Below are positions 1-6,097 of a stretch of DNA of 7,381 nt, in pieces. Under the pieces are notes generated by a model, which saw only the letters and a list, made by a program, of their open reading frames with translations, was not told the DNA's origin and ran no database searches. Both the position numbers and the translations under genes were made by a program. The stretch's first letter is position 1. Each line of letters starts with the position of its first letter. Where the stretch lies: NCBI GenBank assembly GCA_023458315.1, contig JAEXAH010000090.1, positions 1 through 7,381 of the forward strand, in the 5' to 3' direction. The DNA comes from Pseudomonadota bacterium. GTDB taxonomy: Bacteria > Pseudomonadota > Alphaproteobacteria > Rhodospirillales > Magnetospirillaceae.

Positions 1-31
1 GTTCGGCACCATCACCGTGGAGCGTGCATGA
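1..31 (+). CDS. nuoG: NADH-quinone oxidoreductase subunit G, last residues only (partial)
   Basis: Reading from base 2, the codons give FGTITVERA followed by TGA at 29-31. The gene begins outside the window. The identity is inferred mainly from position: in nuo operons the gene directly upstream of nuoH is nuoG, which encodes the large iron-sulfur subunit of the NADH-oxidising arm. Nine residues are too few to prove this by similarity. The stop codon overlaps the first nuoH ATG in an ATGA arrangement (28-31), typical of translational coupling. Confidence 0.65.
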   Translation, partial: FGTITVERA

Positions 32-1080
32 TGGATATGCTGCAGCAATTCATTCAGGGCGTTTTCGGCCCTGCCTGGCCGGTGGTCTGGAACCTGCTCA
101 AGATCGTCGCCGTGGTTGCCCCCCTGCTGCTGGGTGTGGCCTACCTGACCTACTTCGAGCGCAAGGTCATTGCCTACATGCACGTGCGGATCGGTCCCAA
201 CCGGGTCGGTCCCTTGGGCCTGATCCAGCCGATCGCCGACGGCCTCAAGCTGTTGCTGAAAGAAATCATCGTTCCGTCCGGTGCCGACAAGTGGGTCTAT
301 CTGATTGCTCCCGGCCTGGCCATCGCTCCGGCGCTGGCAGCCTGGGCGGTGGTGCCCTTTGCCGACGGCCTGGGTGTGGCCAATATCGATGCCAGCCTGC
401 TCTACATCATGGCCATCGCCTCCATGGGCGTGTACGGCATCATCCTGGCCGGGTGGGCTTCCAACTCCAAGTACGCCTTCCTCGGCGCCATGCGTTCCGC
501 GGCCCAGATGGTGTCCTACGAAATCTCCATGGGCTTTGCCCTGGTGACCGTGTTGATGGTGTCCAACAGCCTGAACCTCACCGAAATCGTGCGGGCCCAG
601 GATCACGGCATCTTCGCCGGCATGGGCCTGACCTTCCTTTCCTGGAACTGGCTGCCCCTACTGCCCATGTTCATTGTCTACCTGGTCTCCGGTGTGGCTG
701 AAACCAACCGGGCCCCGTTCGACGTGGTGGAAGGTGAATCCGAAATCGTGGCCGGCCACATGGTGGAATACTCCGGCATGGCGTTCGCCCTGTTCTTCCT
801 GGCCGAATACGCCAACATGATCCTGATTGCAGCCCTGACCTCCCTTTTGTTCCTGGGCGGCTGGCTGTCTCCGGTGGGATTCCTGCCCGACGGCTTCTTC
901 TGGCTGGCCGCGAAGATGTCCTTCGTGCTGTTCCTGTTCCTCTGGTTCCGTGCCACCTTCCCGCGCTACCGTTTCGACCAGATCATGCGTCTGGGCTGGA
1001 AGGTGTTCATTCCGGTTAGCCTGGTGTGGTTCACCGTGGTCGGCGTCTGGATGATGTCGCCGCTGAACATCTGGAAGTGA
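28..1080 (+). CDS. nuoH: NADH-quinone oxidoreductase subunit H (complex I membrane subunit, quinone site)
   Basis: NuoH (ND1 homologue) anchors the peripheral arm to the membrane arm, forms much of the quinone-entry chamber and starts the proton path. The 350-residue product has the usual family length and the expected eight or so hydrophobic segments. Signature motifs are visible: YFERKVIAYMHVRIGPNRVG (about residues 42-61), SAAQMVSYE (157-165), the acidic quinone-chamber loop AETNRAPFDVVEGESEIVAG (224-243), and RATFPRYRFDQIM (308-320). Two ATGs compete as start, at 28 and 31. The GGAG at 19-22 is 5 nt from the first and 8 nt from the second, so both are workable. I keep 28 because it gives the ATGA overlap with the upstream stop; homologues as I remember them begin MD, which would favour 31. 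nuoI follows after 10 nt. No key residue appears lost. Confidence 0.97.
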   Translation: MMDMLQQFIQGVFGPAWPVVWNLLKIVAVVAPLLLGVAYLTYFERKVIAYMHVRIGPNRVGPLGLIQPIADGLKLLLKEIIVPSGADKWVYLIAPGLAIAPALAAWAVVPFADGLGVANIDASLLYIMAIASMGVYGIILAGWASNSKYAFLGAMRSAAQMVSYEISMGFALVTVLMVSNSLNLTEIVRAQDHGIFAGMGLTFLSWNWLPLLPMFIVYLVSGVAETNRAPFDVVEGESEIVAGHMVEYSGMAFALFFLAEYANMILIAALTSLLFLGGWLSPVGFLPDGFFWLAAKMSFVLFLFLWFRATFPRYRFDQIMRLGWKVFIPVSLVWFTVVGVWMMSPLNIWK

Positions 1081-1083
1081 GGA
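1079..1083 (+). promoter_or_regulatory. Ribosome binding site of nuoI
   Basis: GAGGA lies 7 nt before the ATG at 1091 and overlaps the nuoH stop codon (TGA, 1078-1080). It favours 1091 over the in-frame ATG at 1100, which would be 16 nt away, and suggests that ribosomes ending nuoH re-initiate on nuoI. Confidence 0.7.
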
Positions 1084-1090
1084 TTACACC

Positions 1091-1579
1091 ATGGGTGCCA
1101 TGAAAGATATTGTTAAGAGCCTGTTCCTCAAGGAACTGTTCCAGGGTATGAGCGTTACCGGGCGCTATTTCTTCGCCCGCAAGATCACCGTTCAGTATCC
1201 GGAAGAAAAAACTCCGCAAAGTGCGCGCTTCCGTGGCCTGCATGCCCTGCGTCGCTACCCCAACGGGGAAGAGCGCTGCATCGCCTGCAAGCTGTGTGAA
1301 GCGGTCTGTCCGGCGATGGCCATCACCATTGAAGCGGCCCAGCGGGATGACGGTTCCCGTCGCACCACGCGCTACGACATCGACCTGACCAAGTGCATCT
1401 TCTGCGGTTTCTGCGAAGAAGCCTGCCCGGTCGATGCCATCGTCGAAACCCGCATTTTCGAGTATCACGGCGAAAAGCGCGGCGATCTCTACTACACCAA
1501 GCAGATGCTCCTGGCCAACGGCGACCGCTACGAAGCGCAGATCGCCGCTGACCGTGAAGCCGATGCCAAATTCCGCTGA
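1091..1579 (+). CDS. nuoI: NADH-quinone oxidoreductase subunit I (two [4Fe-4S] ferredoxin-type subunit)
   Basis: NuoI (TYKY homologue) carries clusters N6a and N6b, which relay electrons from the NuoG chain to N2 in NuoB next to the quinone site. The 162-residue protein contains two classical CxxCxxCxxxCP motifs: Cys63, 66, 69 and 73 in ERCIACKLCEAVCP, and Cys102, 105, 108 and 112 in KCIFCGFCEEACP. In such 2[4Fe-4S] folds the fourth cysteine of each motif ligates the other cluster, and all eight are present. The N-terminal segment (about 1-45, with KELFQGMSVTGRYFF) is the amphipathic part that lies on the membrane arm. Length matches betaproteobacterial homologues. It sits between nuoH and nuoJ, 10 and 11 nt away, as expected. 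It is the only soluble-arm subunit encoded complete in the window. Confidence 0.98.
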   Translation: MGAMKDIVKSLFLKELFQGMSVTGRYFFARKITVQYPEEKTPQSARFRGLHALRRYPNGEERCIACKLCEAVCPAMAITIEAAQRDDGSRRTTRYDIDLTKCIFCGFCEEACPVDAIVETRIFEYHGEKRGDLYYTKQMLLANGDRYEAQIAADREADAKFR

Positions 1580-1590
1580 CGGGACCTGAA

Positions 1591-2193
1591 ATGGAATTCA
1601 AGACTGTCGTTTTCTACTTCCTGTCGGCGATTCTGGTTTACGCCGCCCTGCGGGTGATCACTGCCCGTAACCCGGTCCATGCCGCCCTGCATCTGGTGCT
1701 GTCCTTCTTCAGCGCCGGTGGCGTATGGGCGCTGCTGCAGGCCGAGTTCCTCGCCATCTCCATCGTTCTGGTTTATGTCGGCGCGGTGATGGTGCTGTTC
1801 CTCTTCGTCGTCATGATGCTGGACATCAACATTGACCGCATTCGCGAGGGCTTCTGGAACTACCTGCCCCTGGGGGCCATGGTCGGCCTGCTGATGGTCC
1901 TGGAAATGGGCGCCATCCTGGGTAGCCAGTACTTCGGCGCTGCCGAAGCCCAGGTGCCCCAGACTGCCGCCGGTGTCTCCAACGTCAAGGAACTGGGGCG
2001 TCTGCTCTTCACCGAGTACGTCTATCCCTTCGAACTGGCGTCGGTGATTCTGCTGGTGGCCCTGATCGCCGCCATCGTCCTGACCCATCGGGGCGCCAAG
2101 AAGACCAAGTACACCGATCCTGCCAAGCAGGTGTTCGTGAAGGCAGCCGACCGCATCCGCGTTTTGCAGATGCCGGCCGAAAAACAGGACTAA
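1591..2193 (+). CDS. nuoJ: NADH-quinone oxidoreductase subunit J (complex I membrane subunit)
   Basis: NuoJ (ND6 homologue) is a five-helix membrane subunit beside NuoK and NuoH. Its third helix contains a pi-bulge whose movement is thought to link quinone chemistry to the proton path. The 200-residue product shows ARNPVHAALHLV (25-36) and the conserved third-helix stretch EFLAISIVLVYVGAVMVLF (52-70), including Tyr62 and Gly64, which I align by eye with the functionally important Tyr and Gly of E. coli NuoJ. Further hydrophobic segments lie at about 92-112 and 146-165, and the tail (169-200) is polar and basic. The start ATG at 1591 has GGGA at 1581-1584, 6 nt upstream. After its TAA comes the only sizeable gap in the operon. 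Confidence 0.96.
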   Translation: MEFKTVVFYFLSAILVYAALRVITARNPVHAALHLVLSFFSAGGVWALLQAEFLAISIVLVYVGAVMVLFLFVVMMLDINIDRIREGFWNYLPLGAMVGLLMVLEMGAILGSQYFGAAEAQVPQTAAGVSNVKELGRLLFTEYVYPFELASVILLVALIAAIVLTHRGAKKTKYTDPAKQVFVKAADRIRVLQMPAEKQD

Positions 2194-2200
2194 ACAACGT

Positions 2201-2221
2201 GGCTGCGGCCTGGCCGCAGTC
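2201..2221 (+). promoter_or_regulatory. Strong intercistronic hairpin between nuoJ and nuoK
   Basis: CTGCGGCC (2203-2210) and GGCCGCAG (2212-2219) are perfect inverted repeats around base 2211. As RNA this folds as bases 2201-2209 pairing with 2213-2221, nine pairs including one G-U, closed by a CTG triloop. It begins 7 nt after the nuoJ stop codon. No T-run follows, so it does not look like an intrinsic terminator. A role in mRNA stability, processing or ribosome spacing is inference. Confidence 0.6.
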
Positions 2222-2235
2222 TGCTGAAGAAGGAT

Positions 2236-2250
2236 AAGGGAGGTCCCTTG
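2236..2250 (+). promoter_or_regulatory. nuoK translation initiation region: Shine-Dalgarno and TTG start inside a small hairpin
   Basis: GGGAGGT (2238-2244) is a strong Shine-Dalgarno sequence only a few bases before the TTG start at 2248. The same bases form an inverted repeat, AAGGGA (2236-2241) against TCCCTT (2244-2249). A five-pair stem (2236-2240 with 2245-2249) around an AGGT loop can form, possibly extended by a U-G pair (2235 with 2250). It would cover part of the ribosome site and the first two bases of the start codon. The ribosome site is directly visible; regulatory action is inference. Confidence 0.55.
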
Positions 2251-2553
2251 CTTACTCTGTCGCATTTCCTCGTGCTTGGCGCGATTCTCTTCGCCATCAG
2301 CGTGCTCGGTATCTTCCTTAACCGGAAGAACCTGATCGTGCTGCTCATGGCGATCGAACTGATGCTGCTGGCGGTGAACATGAATTTCATCGCGTTCTCC
2401 CATTACATGCAGGATCTGGCCGGGCAACTCGCCGTTTTCTTCATCCTCGTCGTCGCCGCGGCCGAATCTGCAATCGGCCTCGCCATCCTGGTGGTGCTGT
2501 TCCGCAATCTGCGCACCATCCATGTGGATGATCTGGACAGCCTGAAGGGTTAA
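2248..2553 (+). CDS. nuoK: NADH-quinone oxidoreductase subunit K (complex I membrane subunit), TTG start
   Basis: NuoK (ND4L homologue) is a three-helix membrane subunit carrying two buried glutamates essential for the central proton path. Both are present: Glu37 in LLMAIELMLLAVN and Glu73 in VAAAESAIGLAIL, matching Glu36 and Glu72 of E. coli NuoK. Arg26 and Lys27 occupy the cytoplasmic loop. The 101-residue length and the C-terminus DDLDSLKG are typical of betaproteobacteria. The start is TTG: no ATG or GTG in frame lies between the nuoJ stop and this point, the TTG directly follows GGGAGGT, and starting here gives MLTLSHFLVLGAILFAI, which matches the family N-terminus. It is the only gene in the window with a non-ATG start. 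nuoL follows after 6 nt. Confidence 0.95.
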   Translation: MLTLSHFLVLGAILFAISVLGIFLNRKNLIVLLMAIELMLLAVNMNFIAFSHYMQDLAGQLAVFFILVVAAAESAIGLAILVVLFRNLRTIHVDDLDSLKG

Positions 2554-2559
2554 GCATCT

Positions 2560-4584
2560 ATGGATATGAAGAGCCTCTATCTGCTGGTTCCCCTGGCCCC
2601 CCTGGCGGGTGCCATCGTCGCCGGCCTGTTCTGCCGCGTCATTCCCCGCTGGCTGGCCCACACGGCCACCATCCTGGGGGTGGCCGTGGCGTTCATCACC
2701 TCCATCGTCATCTTCCAGGACGTGCTGGCGGGTAACAGTTTCAACGGCACCGTCTATCAGTGGCTGGCCAGCGGCGAATACAAGTTCGAAGTGGGTTTCC
2801 TGATCGACAAGCTGACGGTGACCATGATGCTGGTGGTGACCTCCGTCTCCCTGATGGTGCACCTCTACACCATCGGCTACATGCAGGAAGACCCCGGCTA
2901 CAACCGCTTCTTCAGCTACATCTCGTTGTTCACCTTCTCCATGCTGATGCTGGTGATGAGCAACAACTTCATGCAGCTCTTCTTCGGCTGGGAAGCCGTG
3001 GGCCTGGTTTCCTACCTGCTGATCGGCTTCTGGTACACCCGTCCCACCGCCATCTTCGCCAACATGAAGGCCTTCCTGGTGAACCGGGTCGGTGACTTCG
3101 GCTTCATCCTCGGCATCGGCCTGGTGCTGGCCCATTTCGGCAGCCTGGACTACGCCACCGTGTTCGCCAAGGCGCCTGAACTGGCTAACAAGACCATCAA
3201 CATCTGGGGTTCCGCCGACTGGTCCCTCATGACCGTTGCCTGCATCTGCCTGTTCATCGGCGCCATGGGCAAATCCGCCCAGGTGCCGCTGCACGTGTGG
3301 CTGCCCGATTCCATGGAAGGCCCGACCCCCATCTCCGCCCTGATCCACGCGGCGACCATGGTGACTGCCGGCATCTTCATGGTGGCCCGCATGTCCCCGC
3401 TGTTTGAGCTGTCCGACACGGCCCTGTCCTTCGTCCTGGTGATCGGTGCCACCACCGCCCTGTTCATGGGCTTCCTCGGCATCATCCAGAACGACATCAA
3501 GCGCGTGGTGGCCTATTCCACCCTGTCCCAGCTGGGTTACATGACCGTGGCCCTGGGCGCTTCCGCCTATTCCGTGGCCATCTTCCACCTGATGACCCAC
3601 GCCTTCTTCAAGGCCCTGCTGTTCCTCGGTGCCGGTTCCGTCATCATCGGCATGCACCACGATCAGGACATGCGCAACATGGGCGGCCTGCGCAAGTACA
3701 TGCCCATCACCTGGATCACGTCCCTGATCGGTTCCCTGGCCCTGATCGGCACGCCGTTCTTCGCCGGTTTCTACTCCAAGGACTCCATCATCGAAGCGGT
3801 GGCCCTGTCCAACATCGCTGGCGCCAAGTATGCCTACTTTGCGGTCATGGCCGGTGTCTTCATCACCGCCTTCTATTCCTTCCGCATGTATTTCCTGGTC
3901 TTCCACGGCGAGGAACGCTTCGGCAAGGCTCACCACGATCATCATGGCGACCATGAGGACGAAGAACCGGCCGACGACCACCACCACGGCCTGGCTCCCG
4001 GCCAGAAGCCCCACGAGTCCCCCTGGGTGGTGACCGTGCCCCTGATCGCTCTGGCCATTCCGTCCGTGATCATCGGTTACATCGCCATCGAGCCCATGCT
4101 CTTCGGCGACTACTTCAAGGGCGTCATCCACGTCAATGAAGAGGCCCACCCGGTGATGGAAGCCCTGCACCACCACTTCCATGGTGCCGTCGCCATGGCG
4201 CTGCACGCCGTGACCACCCCGGTGTTCTGGCTGGCCTTCTCTGGCGTTGCCCTGTCCTGGTTCTTCTACATGAAGCGCCCCGACATCCCGGCTGCCATCA
4301 AGGCCCGTTTCTCCGGTATCTACACCCTGCTGGACAACAAGTACTACTTCGACAAGTTCAACGAAGTGGTCTTTGCCGGCGGTGCCCGCCTCCTGGGCCG
4401 CGGCCTGTGGAAGGGCGGTGACGTGGCGCTGATCGACGGTCTGCTGGTGAATGGTTCCGCCCGTCTGGTGGGAGCGATCGCTTCCGTGGTCCGCTTCTTC
4501 CAGTCCGGCTACATCTACCACTATGCCTTCACCATGATCATCGGCGTGTTCGTGCTGCTGACCCTCTGGTTTAACCGCGCCTAA
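2560..4584 (+). CDS. nuoL: NADH-quinone oxidoreductase subunit L (distal antiporter-like proton pump subunit)
   Basis: NuoL (ND5 homologue) is the distal Mrp-antiporter-like subunit and carries the long lateral helix that runs back along the membrane arm. The 674-residue product has the expected many hydrophobic helices. Key charged residues are visible: Glu145 in FGWEAVGLVSY, Asp179 in NRVGDF, Lys238 in MGKSAQVPLHVWLPD, His263 in ALIHAATMVTAG, Lys351 in HAFFKALLF, and Lys407-Asp408 in FYSKDS. These correspond by eye to E. coli Glu144, Asp178, Lys229, His254, Lys342 and Lys399-Asp400. The C-terminal part after about residue 575 should hold the lateral helix and last membrane helix (653-671). 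An unusual His- and acid-rich loop lies at about 457-485. ATG at 2560 is preferred over the ATG at 2566 because GAAGGG (2544-2549) is 10 nt upstream. Confidence 0.98.
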   Translation: MDMKSLYLLVPLAPLAGAIVAGLFCRVIPRWLAHTATILGVAVAFITSIVIFQDVLAGNSFNGTVYQWLASGEYKFEVGFLIDKLTVTMMLVVTSVSLMVHLYTIGYMQEDPGYNRFFSYISLFTFSMLMLVMSNNFMQLFFGWEAVGLVSYLLIGFWYTRPTAIFANMKAFLVNRVGDFGFILGIGLVLAHFGSLDYATVFAKAPELANKTINIWGSADWSLMTVACICLFIGAMGKSAQVPLHVWLPDSMEGPTPISALIHAATMVTAGIFMVARMSPLFELSDTALSFVLVIGATTALFMGFLGIIQNDIKRVVAYSTLSQLGYMTVALGASAYSVAIFHLMTHAFFKALLFLGAGSVIIGMHHDQDMRNMGGLRKYMPITWITSLIGSLALIGTPFFAGFYSKDSIIEAVALSNIAGAKYAYFAVMAGVFITAFYSFRMYFLVFHGEERFGKAHHDHHGDHEDEEPADDHHHGLAPGQKPHESPWVVTVPLIALAIPSVIIGYIAIEPMLFGDYFKGVIHVNEEAHPVMEALHHHFHGAVAMALHAVTTPVFWLAFSGVALSWFFYMKRPDIPAAIKARFSGIYTLLDNKYYFDKFNEVVFAGGARLLGRGLWKGGDVALIDGLLVNGSARLVGAIASVVRFFQSGYIYHYAFTMIIGVFVLLTLWFNRA

Positions 4585-4604
4585 GCTAGAAGACTGGGAT
4601 CAAT

Positions 4605-6086
4605 ATGTCTGGTTACTTGCTCTCTCTCGCCATCTGGACCCCGATTGTGGCCGGTCTGGTGGTGTTGTTCACCGGCTCCGACCGCAACGCGCCCCTGGCC
4701 CGCGGCCTGGCCCTGCTCGGAGCCGTCCTGGGTCTGCTGGTGACCCTGCCGCTCTATACCGGTTTCGACAAGGCCACCAGTGCCATGCAGTTCGTCGAAC
4801 AGGCCTCCTGGATCGCCCCCTTCAACATCAACTACCACCTGGGGGTGGACGGCATTTCCATGCCCTTCGTCATCCTCAACGCCTTCATCACCATTCTGGT
4901 GGTGCTGGCCGGCTGGAAGGTGATCGAGCAGCGGGTGGCCCAGTACAACGCCGCGTTCCTGATCATGTCCGGTCTGCTCAACGGCATCTTCTGTGCCCTG
5001 GACGGCGTGCTGTTCTACGTCTTCTTCGAAGCCAGCCTGATTCCCCTGTACCTGATCATCGGCATGTGGGGCGGCCCCAACCGGGTTTACGCCGCCATCA
5101 AGTTCTTCCTCTACACCCTGATGGGCTCCCTGCTGTTCCTGATCGCCCTGATCTATCTCTTCTTCCAGTCCGGCGGTTCCTTCTCCATCCAGGACTGGCA
5201 TCAGCTGCCCCTGGATCTGACCACCCAGATCTGGCTGTTCCTGGCTTTCCTGGTGGCCTTCGCCGTCAAAGTGCCGATGTGGCCGGTGCACACCTGGCTG
5301 CCCGATGCCCACGTGGAAGCGCCCACCGGCGGTTCCGTGGTGCTGGCCGCCATCGCCCTGAAGCTCGGTGCCTACGGTTTCCTGCGCTTTTCCCTGCCCA
5401 TCGCTCCCGATGCATCCCATGAGCTGTCCGGCCTGATGATCGGCCTGTCCCTCATTGCCGTCATCTACATCGGTTTCGTTGCCCTGGTGCAGGCCGACAT
5501 GAAGAAGCTGGTGGCCTACTCCTCTATCGCCCACATGGGCTTCGTCACCCTGGGCTTCTTCATGCTCAACCCCCTGGGCGTCGAGGGTGCGCTGGTGCAG
5601 ATGATTTCCCACGGCTTCGTTTCCGGCGCCATGTTCCTTTGCATCGGCGTGCTGTATGACCGCATGCACAGCCGCCAGATTGCCGATTACGGCGGCGTGG
5701 TGAATACCATGCCCAAGTTTGCCGCCTTCTTCATGCTCTTCTCCATGGCCAACGCCGGCCTGCCTGCCACTTCCGGCTTCGTCGGCGAGTTCATGGTGAT
5801 CCTGGGGGCCGTCGAGTACAACTTCTGGGTTGCTTTCGCTGCCGCCACCACCATGATCGTTGGCGCTGCCTACACCCTCTGGATGTACAAGCGGGTGGTT
5901 TTCGGAGCCGTCGCCAACAGCCACGTCGCCGAACTGGAAGACATCAATGCACGGGAATTCTTCTTCCTCGCCATCCTGGCCCTGTGCGTCCTGGGCATGG
6001 GCCTGTATCCCCTGCCTTTCACCGAAGTGATGCATGCGTCGGTCAATGACCTGCTGCAGCACGTGGCCCAGAGCAAACTCCAATAA
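4605..6086 (+). CDS. nuoM: NADH-quinone oxidoreductase subunit M (middle antiporter-like proton pump subunit)
   Basis: NuoM (ND4 homologue) is the middle of the three antiporter-like pump modules, between NuoN and NuoL. The 493-residue product has about 14 hydrophobic segments. Essential residues are in place: Glu142 in YVFFEASLIPLYL, Lys222 in AVKVPMWPVHTWLPDAHVEA, Lys253 in AIALKLGAYGF, and Glu395 in SGFVGEF. By eye these match E. coli Glu144, Lys234, Lys265 and Glu407. The KKLVAYSSIAHMGF stretch (300-313) parallels NuoL KRVVAYSTLSQLGY and NuoN KRMLAYSAISHMGF, showing the common ancestry of the three subunits. The ATG at 4605 comes 20 nt after the nuoL stop, with a weak GGGA at 4596-4599. 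Its TAA at 6084-6086 shares a base with a possible upstream nuoN ATG. Confidence 0.98.
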   Translation: MSGYLLSLAIWTPIVAGLVVLFTGSDRNAPLARGLALLGAVLGLLVTLPLYTGFDKATSAMQFVEQASWIAPFNINYHLGVDGISMPFVILNAFITILVVLAGWKVIEQRVAQYNAAFLIMSGLLNGIFCALDGVLFYVFFEASLIPLYLIIGMWGGPNRVYAAIKFFLYTLMGSLLFLIALIYLFFQSGGSFSIQDWHQLPLDLTTQIWLFLAFLVAFAVKVPMWPVHTWLPDAHVEAPTGGSVVLAAIALKLGAYGFLRFSLPIAPDASHELSGLMIGLSLIAVIYIGFVALVQADMKKLVAYSSIAHMGFVTLGFFMLNPLGVEGALVQMISHGFVSGAMFLCIGVLYDRMHSRQIADYGGVVNTMPKFAAFFMLFSMANAGLPATSGFVGEFMVILGAVEYNFWVAFAAATTMIVGAAYTLWMYKRVVFGAVANSHVAELEDINAREFFFLAILALCVLGMGLYPLPFTEVMHASVNDLLQHVAQSKLQ

Positions 6087-6087
6087 T

Positions 6088-6092
6088 GGAAG
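6088..6092 (+). promoter_or_regulatory. Probable ribosome binding site of nuoN
   Basis: GGAAG sits 5 nt before the ATG at 6098, just past the nuoM stop. It supports 6098 as the nuoN start rather than the in-frame ATG at 6086, which overlaps the nuoM stop as TAATG and has no clear Shine-Dalgarno sequence upstream. The match is moderate, not strong. Confidence 0.45.
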
Positions 6093-6097
6093 CCGCC

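Noticed and set aside
24..701. 225-codon + strand open frame inside nuoH
   Set aside because: Shifted-frame shadow of nuoH, rich in R, P and G; nuoH itself carries all family motifs in its own frame.
2164..2196. Internal sigma-70 promoter before nuoK (TTGCAG as a -35 box)
   Set aside because: No acceptable -10 hexamer lies at the right distance, and the region is within the coding end of nuoJ.
2201..2221. Intrinsic transcription terminator after nuoJ
   Set aside because: The stem is strong but is followed by CTGCTGAAGAAGG rather than a T-run, and essential subunit genes of the same complex continue downstream.
2560..2571. Similar ATGGATATG starts of nuoH (31-39) and nuoL (2560-2568), as a possible repeat
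   Set aside because: The identity is only nine bases and ends there; both simply encode MDM, and chance is sufficient.
1528..4521. 997-codon open frame on the - strand opposite nuoI end, nuoJ, nuoK and nuoL
   Set aside because: It is the exact codon-by-codon complement of conserved nuo genes, spans several gene borders, and encodes a low-complexity product rich in H, Q, G, D and E with no recognisable domain. It exists because the sense genes avoid TTA, CTA and TCA.
4581..6083. 500-codon open frame on the - strand opposite nuoM
   Set aside because: Same register and same G/H/Q/E-rich composition as the other antisense frames; a shadow of nuoM codon bias.
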